Origin: Melanocharis versteri
Taxonomy: Eukaryota > Chordata > Aves > Passeriformes > Melanocharitidae
NCBI GenBank assembly: GCA_013397845.1
Contig: VZTG01004619.1
Location: 744,001 to 808,000 of the forward strand
Length of the DNA stretch: 64,000 bases
Direction of reading: 5' to 3'
Position numbers and translations under genes: made by a program. Below, in pieces: positions 11,713 through 21,855 of this stretch. How positions within the stretch are numbered: the first letter of the stretch is position 1; each line of letters opens with the position of its first letter. A model generated the notes under the pieces. It worked only from the letters and a program-made list of their open reading frames with translations, made no database searches and was not told the DNA's origin.

Positions 11713-13639
11713 AAATACTGTGCCAGAAAAGAGGCTAATACAGGGATGAGGCATTGGAAGGGCCTGACTTTGGCATTGGAAAGGCTAGAAGAAGCCTGAC
11801 TTTGAACTGCAGCAGATTTAGTGTAACACAAGCCTGCTCACTGAGTGGCGTTCCTCAGTTGCTATCCTGTGCAGTGCAGAGCCAAAGCTCTGCAGCACTT
11901 TCTATCTGCTTGTCCTCTTAGTTCCTATGTTTCCCATGGCCATCTTTTCTTTCCACTTTAGTTATTCCCAGTTTCTCAAGGAGAATTCAACCACCAGCTC
12001 AGATCATCCACTGGCACTCAAAATCTGCGTTCATAGGAAGCTTATGGTATGTCACGTTACATTAGTCACCCATAAGCTCAATCTTGAGTCACTGTTGTAG
12101 AGCCTGGCATGTCGGCTGTTAAGAAATTTCCCTTTTGTGCTAGGAAAGACACCCCAGTGATAAGAAAAAAAAATTATGCTTTGTATAATTATGGTTGCAA
12201 ATGACCTGAAAAGAGGTTTGCCCTTTTATTTTTGCAGTCATTACATTTTATTCTTCTTTATAGAAGTTTTACTGTCTTGCACAGATTTTTTTACTTGATA
12301 TTTAACTCCTCTGTGGGATGTATTTTCATTCTATGCTAAAACTTGAAGTTGTGGTCTTAAAACAAGGAGGAGGAATCATGAACAGCTAAGACAGAAAGAG
12401 ATTTCCTATCCCAGGCTTCATAAGCTACTTTCCATTTTTTATTTCATTCCTTTGCAATTTATTTTATCAACTAATTAACCTTAATGAAAAGGCGATACTT
12501 TGCTAAAGATGCACATGCCTTACTATTGCAAATAATATGAGCAATTAGCTACAGTGCTTTGATATCCATGAAATATATTGCACAAGTAATAAGGTCCAAT
12601 TTTTAGAGACATTTAGGCAAATAGACATGCAAAATTGTCACTCAGTATAGTTTGCAGGTGCTGAGGTAGTTAAATTTCTTTGTGTTTAAGTGCCAGTTAA
12701 GCACTGGGCTGTCTGAATCCTTTGTTCCCAGTTTAGCAGTCAAATGAAAAATTTAACAATAAAACAGGATCAAATAAAACTGAATTTTAGGAAAAAGAAA
12801 TTCAATAAATATTTTTAAAGCACCTTTGTATTTTAGAACTTGGATGTAAGGGAGGAAGAGAGAACTGGAGACGTCTCTTGCTGTGTAAAAACCCAATGCT
12901 GAACATTATTCAGAGTGTGAAAGGCTTAACCACTGTTACCACATCTGGCTGAGGTGTTTGTTCACACACCTCCCCCATTGCCCACATTTCTCATCACTCT
13001 AAATCTTTCCATAGTGGTTTTCCTTAATCTCTTCTTTTGCATCATTTACGGTTTATGTGGAAGAAGATAAATTACCAGAGACAACAATTAAGATAATTTG
13101 CCAGCTCAGACATCAAGTCTCTCATCTAGTGAGAGAAATGCCTGGATTCTCACGCCTTCTTGATGATAATTTGTGCAAAGAACTGCATTAACCAGAGGCT
13201 AAAATCTTTCACCCTCCTCTTTATTCAAATACTAGCCTGTTCCTCCAGACCCACCTTCTGGGATGCTGGGGATATAGATTCCTTCATAGAGAAGTGGAAA
13301 CCAATTTGAGGTTTTAAACAGCCCAAGCCATTAATTTGGTCATGAAATATCTGTCAGACTGAAGTACTAGTACCTTGTCTACTGCATTTTTTTAANCTGG
13401 GAATCACTTTTGAGAATTCCCTTTCTTGAATTTTGTGAATTGTGTGAATAAGCTGTATCTCACTGGATTCTCATGGGCCCTTGTGATTGTGCAGGAGGAC
13501 AGAGCAAAGCTATGATCCTAACACATGATCTCTGTGCCATTCATGACATTGTAAAGCTTAGTGGAGCTCCCCAAATCATGTCCATTTCATGATAAAGTGT
13601 GTCACATAGCTCAGGCATTATTTGAAAGACCACAAACCC
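11713..13639. other. Unassigned AT-rich non-coding DNA
   Basis: No gene, RNA or recognised repeat is visible. The segment includes one undetermined base at 13396. The part from about 13490 to 13640 may be a decayed extension of the following L3-like element, but I could not align it with confidence. Confidence 0.55.
13396..13396. other. Single undetermined base (N)
   Basis: One N lies between TTTTTTTAA and CTGGGAATC. The flanks are not duplicated, unlike the N at 35706, so this looks like an unresolved base or a minimal contig join. Confidence 0.95.
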
Positions 13640-14340
13640 CTTGATCATCCTTGTTTACATTCTCTGAACCTTTTTCAGTTCTAATATATAATTGTTTGAC
13701 ATGAAGGAACCGTAACAGTTAACTGTTCAGTGTGGGACAAATCGTGGGTTTGTATAAGTAGCTTCTGTTTTGTTCTCTATTACTTTCTCTCTGACGTTTT
13801 TTGTTTGTTTGTTTATTTTTACTGATGTTAAATGGGTGTATTCAAGGAACTATTAATCTCAGCCCTAAGGTTTCATTCTCCAGCAGCTGGAGTGAGTTCA
13901 GAGTATCATTTTGTATGTGAAACTACAATTGCTTTACACGGGAGTTTTTTTATACGTATCTACTTCCACCTGCCATGTTTTTTTACCCAACAATTTGTAA
14001 GGGCATTCTGCAATTTGCTGCAATGGATTTCATCCTTTCCACCTTGAAGAACCCTGTGTCATCAGCAAACTGTCATAACATATCTCCTCTTCCTGGTCAT
14101 TTATGTTTCTGTTGAAAAGCAAGTCTGAGGACACCACCCTGTCTGACTTCACTGCTGCCCTTCCTCCATTGAAAAGTCTGATCTCTTACTTACCCTTATT
14201 CAGCCTTCCAGAGCTTACAATACTTTCTATTTTCTTCATTTGGATGCAACTTTCAGGCGTTTTTATTAATACCTGATGAATTCTCAAAATATCTCTTTTA
14301 ATTTTGATGCTTAGTCACTCCTATTTTTTCTCAAGTTCAT
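13640..14340 (-). mobile_element. Ancient CR1/L3-like LINE fragment (reverse orientation), longer piece
   Basis: The plus strand follows the reverse complement of the LINE also seen at 5405-5690, continuing further towards its 5' side. Blocks in order are a CATTCTCTGAACCTTTTTCAG block near 13660, CTAATATATAATTGTTTGACAT near 13681, GGGTTTGTATAAGTAGC near 13746, GTGTATTCAAGGAACTATTA near 13834, the TCTACTTCCACCTGCCATG block near 13958, TCATCAGCAAACTGTC near 14059, TCATTTATGTTTCTGTTGAA near 14098 and GAGGACACCACCCTGTCTGA near 14128. This is the reverse-transcriptase coding region read backwards. All frames are broken. Divergence is high, as expected for an insertion that predates the bird radiation. 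The subfamily name is from memory. Confidence 0.65.
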
Positions 14341-14660
14341 CACAATAGGTTATATGCATGGGCACTGCACTTCCCATGCAGTGTCTCCCAAAAGTCTCTG
14401 TGTTATCTGATAAGTTTAAATTGTCTTACCTACCTTTTTTAGCTTATTTTTTTAAAAAAATCCTCATTTTTATATACATCCTTTATTTAAATTCAGCACA
14501 ACTGTAGTGACTTTTCTTGTTTATTTTGTTTTGACCTGTGTTGTTTATTTGGGGAGTTTTAACTGCTGTGACATATATTTTCAGCATTTGTTTCAAAAAT
14601 ATTTGAGTTGTCATGGAAAACAAAAAAAGAATATTAATGATCTGTCTAAAAGGTCTCAGA
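14341..14660. other. Unassigned AT-rich gap between two LINE fragments
   Basis: T-rich and A-rich DNA, including TTTTTTTAAAAAAA near 14450. Nothing is recognised in it. Confidence 0.6.
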
Positions 14661-15148
14661 CCACAGAATAACAGATTATTTTGAGTCAGAAAGGACCCAT
14701 AAGGATCATCAAGTCCAGCTCCTGGCCCTGCACAGGGCATACCCAAAGAATCATACCATGTGCCTGAGAGCACTGTCCAAACACTTCTGGAGCCCTGTCA
14801 GGTGCTGTGACCACTCACTCCCCTGCGGAGCCTGTTCCAGTGCCCAACCACCCTCTGGGTACATAACCCTTTCCCCAATATCCAACCTAAACATTCAGCC
14901 TAAACCTCCCCCGACACAGCTTCAGGCCATTCTCTCAGGTCCTGTCACTGGTCACCAGAGAGAAGAGATCAGTGCCTGCTCCTCCTCTTCCCCTCATAAG
15001 GAAGTTGTAGACTGCAATGAGGTCTCCCCTCAATCTCCTCTTTTCTGAGCTGAACAGACCAAGTGACCTCAGCTGCTCCTCATGCAGCTTCCCCTCAAGG
15101 CCCTTCACCACCTTTGCTGCCCTGCTTTGGACATTCTCTGATACCTGA
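14661..15148 (-). mobile_element. CR1 LINE 3' end (minus) with ORF2 C-terminal remnant
   Basis: On the plus strand the reverse complement of a CR1 tail begins at CACAGAATAACAGATTATTT, continues through CCAGCTCCTGGCCCTGCACA, and runs into coding sequence. A minus-strand frame over about 14935-15145 still reads as the end of the CR1 reverse-transcriptase protein, including LRSLGLFSSEKRRLRGDLIA. The frame continues past 15148 into unrelated flank, which marks the 5' truncation point near TGGACATTCTCTGATACC. No catalytic residues of the reverse transcriptase are present, because the truncation removed that domain. The copy is less decayed than the two L3-like pieces nearby. Confidence 0.95.
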
Positions 15149-15438
15149 ATAGCAGTGATAATGATAGACTCCAGCAACCGAGCTAGAGAACGGGAGAAAC
15201 GAAGGAGGGATAAAATATACAAAAATACACGCAGCAGACAAAGACAAGAGCAGAGGGATTTGTGCTAAACTTTGTGGACCAGAGGATGGCTGAAACAGCA
15301 GTTCTGACCCCTCAAATATCAAGCCTAGAAGCAAAACTATTATGTGATTATTGTTTATAAAAAAGAGATAGAAGAGTCCTGATGAGCCTCCGAGACATCT
15401 GTTGCCCCACAGAAACCACCTTTTCTTCATTTAATCTT
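15149..15438. other. Unassigned DNA before the gap
   Basis: A purine-rich patch (GAGAACGGGAGAAACGAAGG near 15185) followed by ordinary sequence up to the run of Ns. A minus-strand open frame of 111 codons covers part of it and shows no known domain. Confidence 0.55.
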
Positions 15439-15521
15439 NNNNNNNNNNNNNNNNNNNNNNNNNNNNNNNNNNNNNNNNNNNNNNNNNNNNNNNNNNNNNN
15501 NNNNNNNNNNNNNNNNNNNNN
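15439..15521. other. Assembly gap, 83 Ns
   Basis: A run of 83 undetermined bases is seen directly. It is followed immediately by 17 A residues, so the gap probably fell in or beside a homopolymer or low-complexity repeat that stopped the reads. The true missing length is unknown. Confidence 0.99.
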
Positions 15522-15538
15522 AAAAAAAAAAAAAAAAA
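15522..15538. repeat. Poly-A run of 17 bordering the gap
   Basis: Seventeen A residues start right after the Ns. It may be the visible edge of a longer homopolymer hidden in the gap, or the A-rich end of an element lost in it. Confidence 0.9.
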
Positions 15539-16251
15539 GTGTTTGGCCTTAAAGGAAATATCTCCTTTTTGAAGGCCTCATACTGAGCAAACAAAAGCAA
15601 AAGTATCTGTTGATGTAATATTTATCACCCAAATCAGTAATGTTGCAATGATCAAAGAAAATATATTTACCAGTAGAGTGCTGGGTATAGATGTTGTTAG
15701 AGTTTGAAAACAGGAACTGTAAAAAATTGAATCCTGAATACAATTTTAATACATTAGGCTCCTGATAACAGCTCTGTCCTGTTATATTTCTAGTAAAAAG
15801 GAATATACTATTGTAAAGACCAAAAGGATAACTTCTGGAAAAGTATTCTTTTCTTTAAATAAAAAAATAGGTGATAAGGCTTTACAATATTATGCTTTCA
15901 TTAAAATTCAGCAATGTGCTATGACAAAACAACAAAAAAGAAATATCTTTTCTCTGACCTTTTGCTTTCTTTTTATGCAATCAAAATATAGTAAAGAACA
16001 GGGAACTCTTTCTGAAGGACACAGTTAATTTATGCCTCACCATGGCATATAAGCCTCAACCAATGCTTGATTTAATTTTTTTCTCCCCTTCAAACACCTT
16101 TTCCAGAGAGGATAATTGAACGTTCATTTACAGTAGCATTTACATTATTGGATATGAGGCCTTGATGGTAAAGAAAACTTGAGGAGTCAAGGGAGAATAG
16201 CAGGTTTCCCCCTTTATCTTCAAGTGTATATGGTAAATATTTTTTAAAAAG
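15539..16251. other. Unassigned AT-rich non-coding DNA
   Basis: No gene or recognised repeat is visible, and the open frames are short and featureless. Confidence 0.6.
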
Positions 16252-16512
16252 ATGGCTTTAAGCTGAAAGGAGGCAGGTTTAGATTGGATATCAGGAAGAA
16301 GTTCTTTAATGTGAGGGTGTTTCGTCACTGGCACAGGTTACCCAGAAAAGCCGTTGATGTCCCACCCCTGGGAGAGTTCAAGGTCTGGTTGGATGGGGCT
16401 CTTAACAGCCTGGTCCAGTGGAAGGTGTCCCTGCCCTCGGCAAGAGTGCTGGAGCTAGATGATCTTTAAGGCCCCTTCCAAGTCAAACCATTCCATAATT
16501 CTATGAATCCAT
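16252..16512 (+). mobile_element. CR1 LINE 3' end (plus)
   Basis: A 5'-truncated CR1 tail. Blocks seen are TTTAGATTGGATATCAGGAA, GTCACTGGCACAGGTTACCC, GGTTGGATGGGGCTCTTAAC, GAAGGTGTCCCTGCCC, GAGCTAGATGATCTTTAAGG and the terminal ATTCTATGAATCCATGATGG. A plus frame from 16284 to 16469 still reads as the CR1 ORF2 C-terminus (MDIRKKFFNVRVFRHWHRLP at its start) and ends near the element's natural stop. It is fairly well preserved, and closer to the common CR1 consensus than the copy at 11425. Confidence 0.95.
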
Positions 16513-17976
16513 GATGGTTTTTTTCAAACCTATAGTTCTTTTTTTTTAGCTGAATTGTTTATAGCCTTAAAGCTGGTGCTCAGAGGCAGAAACTCTGGAA
16601 GAGAATGTGAACTTGCAGTGAATAATATCTGTTGGGGGTTTTTCCCCATTAGTAAGTGGATTTTGTAGGGAATTGTACTATTTTGGCTACCTTCACCTCT
16701 ATTCAAACTCAAATAACAAACTAAGAATGCCTCCTGTGAATCACTATCTCCGAGTTGACACTACCCATCTTTCCAGCTTCGAGTCATGCAGCTATTGACC
16801 CTTTATCTTGTCAGAGGTTCTAACTTCCTAAACATAGTGGGAGTTCATTGTTTCAGCCTTAAATTGTCTATTGTTCTGTTTCTCTGGGTTTGATCACTGA
16901 ATGGAATGAGTATTGCATTTGTTCTATAGAGATCAGGTAAATTTTTTTCACAGTACATTGATGTACTAAAATAATAACCTTAAAGAGATAATGTGGAAGA
17001 AAGTTTTACCTCCAGGGTCTAGGCCACAAATTGAAAATATGGAGGCAGCTGTAGATGCCAGTCGTGAACAGATTGTACTTTCTGCAGTTCCAGCAGGAAT
17101 TACAGGTGCTTGCCAGTTGCAAGACTGAATGACCCAACATCTCCTCTTCACACTTCCATTTACACAGGCTTGGGTGAGGTTAGGTGCTGGTTCAGCGCTG
17201 CAAAGGCCTCAACCTAGATCTTCAGAGGTTTGAATCAGAGAACAACCTATAATTGTTACACATGTCCCTTTTTGTTTCCTAGTTCAACTAGGGCAATAAT
17301 AATTTATTCTTGAGTTTTCTTGGCAGCAAATAATGGTCTAGTTTTATTATAATTATTGCCACTTTTGTCAAGATAGCTGGAGTCAGGAATTTGGCCATAT
17401 TTTGTTTCATTCTCATTTCAGGGAAGCAGTAAGCAAGTAAGGATGCTGAATCTGCTTGTCAAATAAGGATGCCAAGATATGTAGAGGATCTTACAAAAAC
17501 CTCTTGTTCCCTCTGGTTCCCTGGACAGAGTTAATTTCTCCAGCCTGGAGAAATTACAAGCAAGCCTGGAGTATCCAAATTTTGGTGAAACTTTCTGATA
17601 GTTTGTTGATTTCATCGTTACTGAGAAAGTCATATGACTTCCATTCAAAATGCCATCACATTCCAGAGGATTTGAAACAATTTCATCTCCCTCTAGAACA
17701 GAAATTCAATTAATTTATCCTGGTTTTACAGGTTTTATGTAACTCTCTCTTTTACCCTATTAAATGTACCTAGATATTGCTACCTGACTTTGGACAAATC
17801 AGAGCCTTGTTTTCAAGTTTTTGAAAGCACTGCTGTAATTGATCCTAAGTCTCAATCCTTCTACTCTTCTTCTGTCTTCTAGAAAACTTCAGAAATTAAT
17901 GTTTTGTAAGCCCTGGTTGTACAAAGAAGATTCATTTCTTTGGAGAGGAAGAGTGAAATATTCTTATTTCACTTGA
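16513..17976. other. Unassigned AT-rich non-coding DNA
   Basis: No gene or known repeat is recognised. Open frames up to about 85 codons occur on both strands and overlap each other, as expected by chance. Confidence 0.6.
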
Positions 17977-18089
17977 TTTCACACCCATTGTTCTTTGTGC
18001 AGAAAATTGGCGTCAACATCATTTACTGTAATTAACAGAAAATAACACTAAGAGCCATAGTAGCTTACCCGTTATCTTTTCATTTTTCT
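17977..18089 (+). repeat. Copy A of a 113-bp duplicated segment
   Basis: This segment, starting TTTCACACCCATTGTTCTTT and ending CTTTTCATTTTTCT, recurs in the same orientation at 21419-21533. By hand alignment the copies differ by about seven substitutions and one 2-base indel, roughly 94% identity. Copy A shows no flanking direct repeat, so it is the better candidate for the source if copy B is a local insertion. Both could instead be members of an unrecognised dispersed family. Confidence 0.9.
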
Positions 18090-18119
18090 TTACAATGCTC
18101 CTGAAGAGCAGAATTGTCT

Positions 18120-18262
18120 TTAGCTTATGAAGACGCTACTCCTGAAAAGTGAAAGGCTCCCCCAATATTATACAGGAAGCCTATGGGACAGCACATTTCA
18201 TCCCTTAAATACCAGTCTCACACTGTCTACTCATCACAGCAAACATGGCATTTTTTCCACAA
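18120..18262 (-). mobile_element. MIR-like ancient SINE relic (reverse orientation)
   Basis: The plus strand resembles the reverse complement of a tRNA-derived MIR-type SINE: CTCCCCCAATATTATACAGG sits where the usual CCCAAGGTCACACAGG block would be. It is followed by AAGCCTATGGGACAGCA and by ATACCAGTCTCACACTGTCT in place of the ACCCAGGTCTC block. The order and spacing fit well but identity is low. A minus-strand origin and great age are inferred. Confidence 0.42.
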
Positions 18263-21200
18263 TGCACAGTAGATGCTGCCTTGCCCAGCACCTAGATGCT
18301 GTGATTGCTGTTTCATGTGGCAGCCTACTGTGGGCCACTCCCACAGCTGCCCTGACTAAAGTCTATGAAGGATGCATTTTGCCAAAGCTGAAGAAAGTGG
18401 CAATCTCAGCCTCACAGGCCGGGCTCTGTTATCATCAATCTCTATCACAGCAGTTAACCTAACCATCATATTTCTATTTTTTTCCTGAGGAAAAAAATAA
18501 ATATTCAGAGTATCATGCTGTTAGACTGAACACAGAAGTTCAACGAATTGTTCAAAGGCAGAGCACACAATTTTCTCTTCCAGCTCTTGCTGTTTTAAAA
18601 ATAAAATGTGTTTTCAGGTTTAACTTAAATTTAATGTCATGTTAGACCTAACACTGCTTCTAAGTGTTGGCTTGGCAAAACCATACAAACTTTTAAAATA
18701 AACTAAAAGTGTAACTGAGAAGGATTATAGTGAAAAAGCTTAACATATTTATTTGTAAATATACTTTATTTTTATGGTTTTCCATGTCTAGACAGTAGAA
18801 ATTTCAGTCATCAAGATAGAACAGCACTTTTTTATTCTGTTATGCTCTCATCGACTGTTATTCTTCAATGCTGCAAGTCCGACGAAGAGTCCTGATCATC
18901 CTTGAGCTTTTTGGTTTCCATGTTTCCACACGGTAACTCCCAGTAGGTCTTCAAAAGCTCATGGCCGTGGATGGCTTTTCTACAGCTCCTGCTGTTGTTA
19001 TTACTCACATAACTGCTACCACAGTTCTGGGGAGAAGCTACAGCAAAACAAACCCAGGGCAGGCTTTGCCTGGAGATACCCTGAAGTGCGATACCCAACG
19101 TGTTACTGTTTCACATCATCTGCGGCGGCACCGGAGAAGAGCTCTCTGAATTTATCCAGGATGCAGGAACGCAGTAAAGGGCAGTATCATACTAAGGGCG
19201 CGTGTAATGTTATGCAGCTGTCTTTTTCAAAAACACAGCCATAGTCATGGAGTTTGCTTTTTAAGTACTTGCTATTTTTTTTTTTATTTCTTCCTTCTGT
19301 TACAATGACTTTATCAAAAGTTGGTTACTCATCTATAAAATTCATTTTTATTTATGATATTAATTTTCAGTGCTTTAAGATAACTGCCACAAGAGCATCC
19401 AGGCAAGTTCTGAAGCAAAATCTTCTTACAGAGTTTCTTGCTTATTCATGTAGTAATTGCTGGTTTCAATTTATTCATTTCTTCTCCAACACCATGTTGA
19501 ACAAGTAAAATCCCATTTTTAAAAAGTTGTTAAATGAAAGAACTGACAGTCTAAGAAGTCTGAGAATCTGAAAAATGCAAGCACAGCCAGTAGCATTTAG
19601 CTAATGTCTTCAAAAGGGAAGCACAAGGCAATAAGCAAAGAACTACTTACCAATCAGTTCTTTGAAAGGGACCTCGGCAACCTTTTTCTCAGCCAGCAAA
19701 CTCTGCCAATGCATGGCAAAGAGGTTTAAGGATATATCATAATGCATATATACAAAGGGATTAGGGCTCTTTTAATGACCTATGGTAGTGACAAATTATT
19801 TCATCTGCCTGCCTAAGCTCCAGCTCAGCTTTGGCAGTCACTGCATTGGAGAATGTCATCAAAGCTTTAGACATCTCATGATGCACACTTCACTGCTGAG
19901 GAAATGGTGGTCTTTTGAAAATCATATTCCCCTTGGTCTTTGATTTCCAATAGGGAGCGTTTTATAAATCCCTGAACAGGGACTAGAATAAGTCATGCTG
20001 TAAAAGCAAAAAGTATCTTCTATAGTTTCATCCTCCAAAAATGCAGTTTCAGATTGAATAGGACTTGTCAAAAATCACTAATTTTAGTGATGCAGTGTGA
20101 AATTTTGCAAACGAGACACTTGAATTTCTTTATTTTTTTAACGGGAAATTTCATTTTTAGACTGAATACGTTCACTCTAAATGATGCAGAGTGTAAAAAA
20201 AACCCCACGGATTCTTTGTATTTTGATGAGTCAAACTGGAAACAACTGATCATTTGGGATCAACTAAAAATAAATTTGAGTATTTTGATGTTTTCTCCAT
20301 CTCTGTCTCTAATAAACACAAAAGACAGTGTTTAATAAATTTTATTTTGTATAAGTATACCCTAAAGTTCTCTCTCCCTTTTTAATTTTCCTTGTTTTCC
20401 TACATTTCTTCCAGATTTATGCCTTTCCCTTCTTTTTCTGTCTCCTCACATGCACTCTTTCTGGAGTTTTTAATATGCAAACAGAAATTAAACAATGCCA
20501 AGGTCCAAGTTTTCTAAACTCCCAGTTCAAACTAGACTAGATAGCAGGAAAAATAAGCCGTCCACACCATTCCTCCCCAAGCACTGTGTTGCTGCTACAG
20601 TACAATTACATTATGTAACTGAGGTTGGAAAAAAGCAGTTCACACTGTAAAAGAAGTTTCTGAATAATAACAGACATAATAACATAGTGCTGAAAGATCC
20701 TGATTGACAGAAAGAGACAGGTCTTCCCATTAAAAGAAAACATGAAAGTTAGTGAGGATGACAGTGGTAATAATACTGCAAAGCTCAGTTTCTGGCCCTT
20801 TGCATTTTAGAGATGATAAAAGTCTGTGACTTTTTGTGTATACTTATATATTCTCATATATATTCCAGAGTTGAAACACTTAATCTAATTAACTGCTTAC
20901 CCTCAAAGGAACTCACTTAGCATTTGTGTTAATGCTTTTTCACCTCCATTTTCACCTGCTTTTCTGGAGTATCAGAAGCTTATGTGAAGAGGCAAGGGAC
21001 AAGAAAGCCAGTTAATCCCTTCATGGCCTTTCAGCATCAAAGCAAAAGAAACCTAACAGGACAAATACCAACAGACTCAAACCTAGGCCCATGCAAAATA
21101 ATTTAAGTAGACACATACACTTGTATATACACATAGAGATAAATGTTATGGCTCTGATCTGCTGTAGGCTGAGGTTTCCTTGCCAGATGTTGTCTACTTG

Positions 21201-21403
21201 TACTCCTATCTACTGGCGATTGGTGGAAATGGCAAGCTGCCGGAAAGAAAGCCATTTTTCAAACTTCTAAACAAAACATTTTGATTTGGAGTTTATGTGT
21301 GTGTGTGTGTTGAAGCAACACTTCAAACTAATTTAAGCAACCAATAGAGAAATTGAGCCCCCTTTGCACTCTATTGACATACTGCATTCACACCAGCCCA
21401 CAT
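18263..21403. other. Unassigned non-coding DNA with one CpG-bearing patch
   Basis: Mostly AT-rich and featureless. The part at about 18840-19160 stands out: it has several CpGs and a minus-strand frame of 77 codons (19098-18865) ending in a stop, followed on that strand by AATAAA-type signals near 18830 and 18755-18775. Just upstream another minus frame reads LLRSCILDKFRELFSG before a stop. This could be a decayed retrocopy or the last exon of something, but I recognise no protein. The rest holds short overlapping frames only. Confidence 0.5.
21296..21311. repeat. Short (TG)n microsatellite
   Basis: About seven and a half TG units, seen directly. It is too short to be strongly unstable. Confidence 0.9.
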
Positions 21404-21555
21404 TTTATACTAGAATTTTTTCACACCCATTGTTCTTCGTGCAGAAAATTGTCATCAACATCTTTTACTGTAATTAACGGAAAATAACACTAAGAGCCAT
21501 AGTACCATACCCAAGTTATCTTTTCATTTTTCTAGAATTTATACTAGAATTTTTT
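21404..21555 (+). repeat. Copy B of the 113-bp segment, bounded by an 18-bp direct repeat
   Basis: The second copy of the segment at 17977-18089 lies here. It is enclosed by two identical 18-base sequences, TTTATACTAGAATTTTTT, at 21404-21421 and 21538-21555, with 116 bases between them. That is what a target-site duplication around an inserted fragment looks like. There is no poly-A or CR1-type end, no terminal inverted repeat and no coding capacity. Possible causes are templated filling of a staggered break, or retroposition of a short RNA. The 18-base length fits target-primed insertion, but the missing tail argues against it. Confidence 0.88.
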
Positions 21556-21800
21556 GTATCAAGGCATGGAGGCATTGTTTTATAATAAATAATATCTTTA
21601 GGCTGGTTGCAGGCACACTGAGATCCACTCCTGGCTCTATCCAAAGAGAAAAAAAACATTATTCCTTCCTGCCTCAGCTTCCCTTTTCCAATAAAGAGTA
21701 TGCTCCTGCAAGAACAGGTTAACTCTCAATATGTATTCTAATAAGACCTGTCACCCATGTAGCTCACTCTTAACTCACCTTTGATTTCCTAGTATCCTCA
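21556..21800. other. Unassigned spacer
   Basis: Ordinary AT-rich sequence between the inserted segment and the GAATATTC array, with nothing recognised. Confidence 0.6.
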
Positions 21801-21855
21801 GAATATTCTGAATATTCTTGAATGTTCTGAATATCCTTGAATATTTGGAATCTCC
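21801..21855. repeat. Imperfect 19-bp tandem repeat rich in GAATATTC
   Basis: Two full 19-base units, GAATATTCTGAATATTCTT and GAATGTTCTGAATATCCTT, and a degenerate third unit follow one another. Each unit is itself a 9 plus 10 base near-duplicate. As a by-product, 21810-21827 forms GAAnnTTCnnGAAnnTTC, the spacing of a heat-shock element. No promoter or gene is nearby, so this is most likely a coincidence of the repeat. Confidence 0.88.

Noticed and set aside
21810..21827. Perfect heat-shock-element spacing as a regulatory site
   Set aside because: It arises from a degenerate tandem repeat and no gene is near, so it is kept as a curiosity in the findings and not annotated as a regulatory feature.
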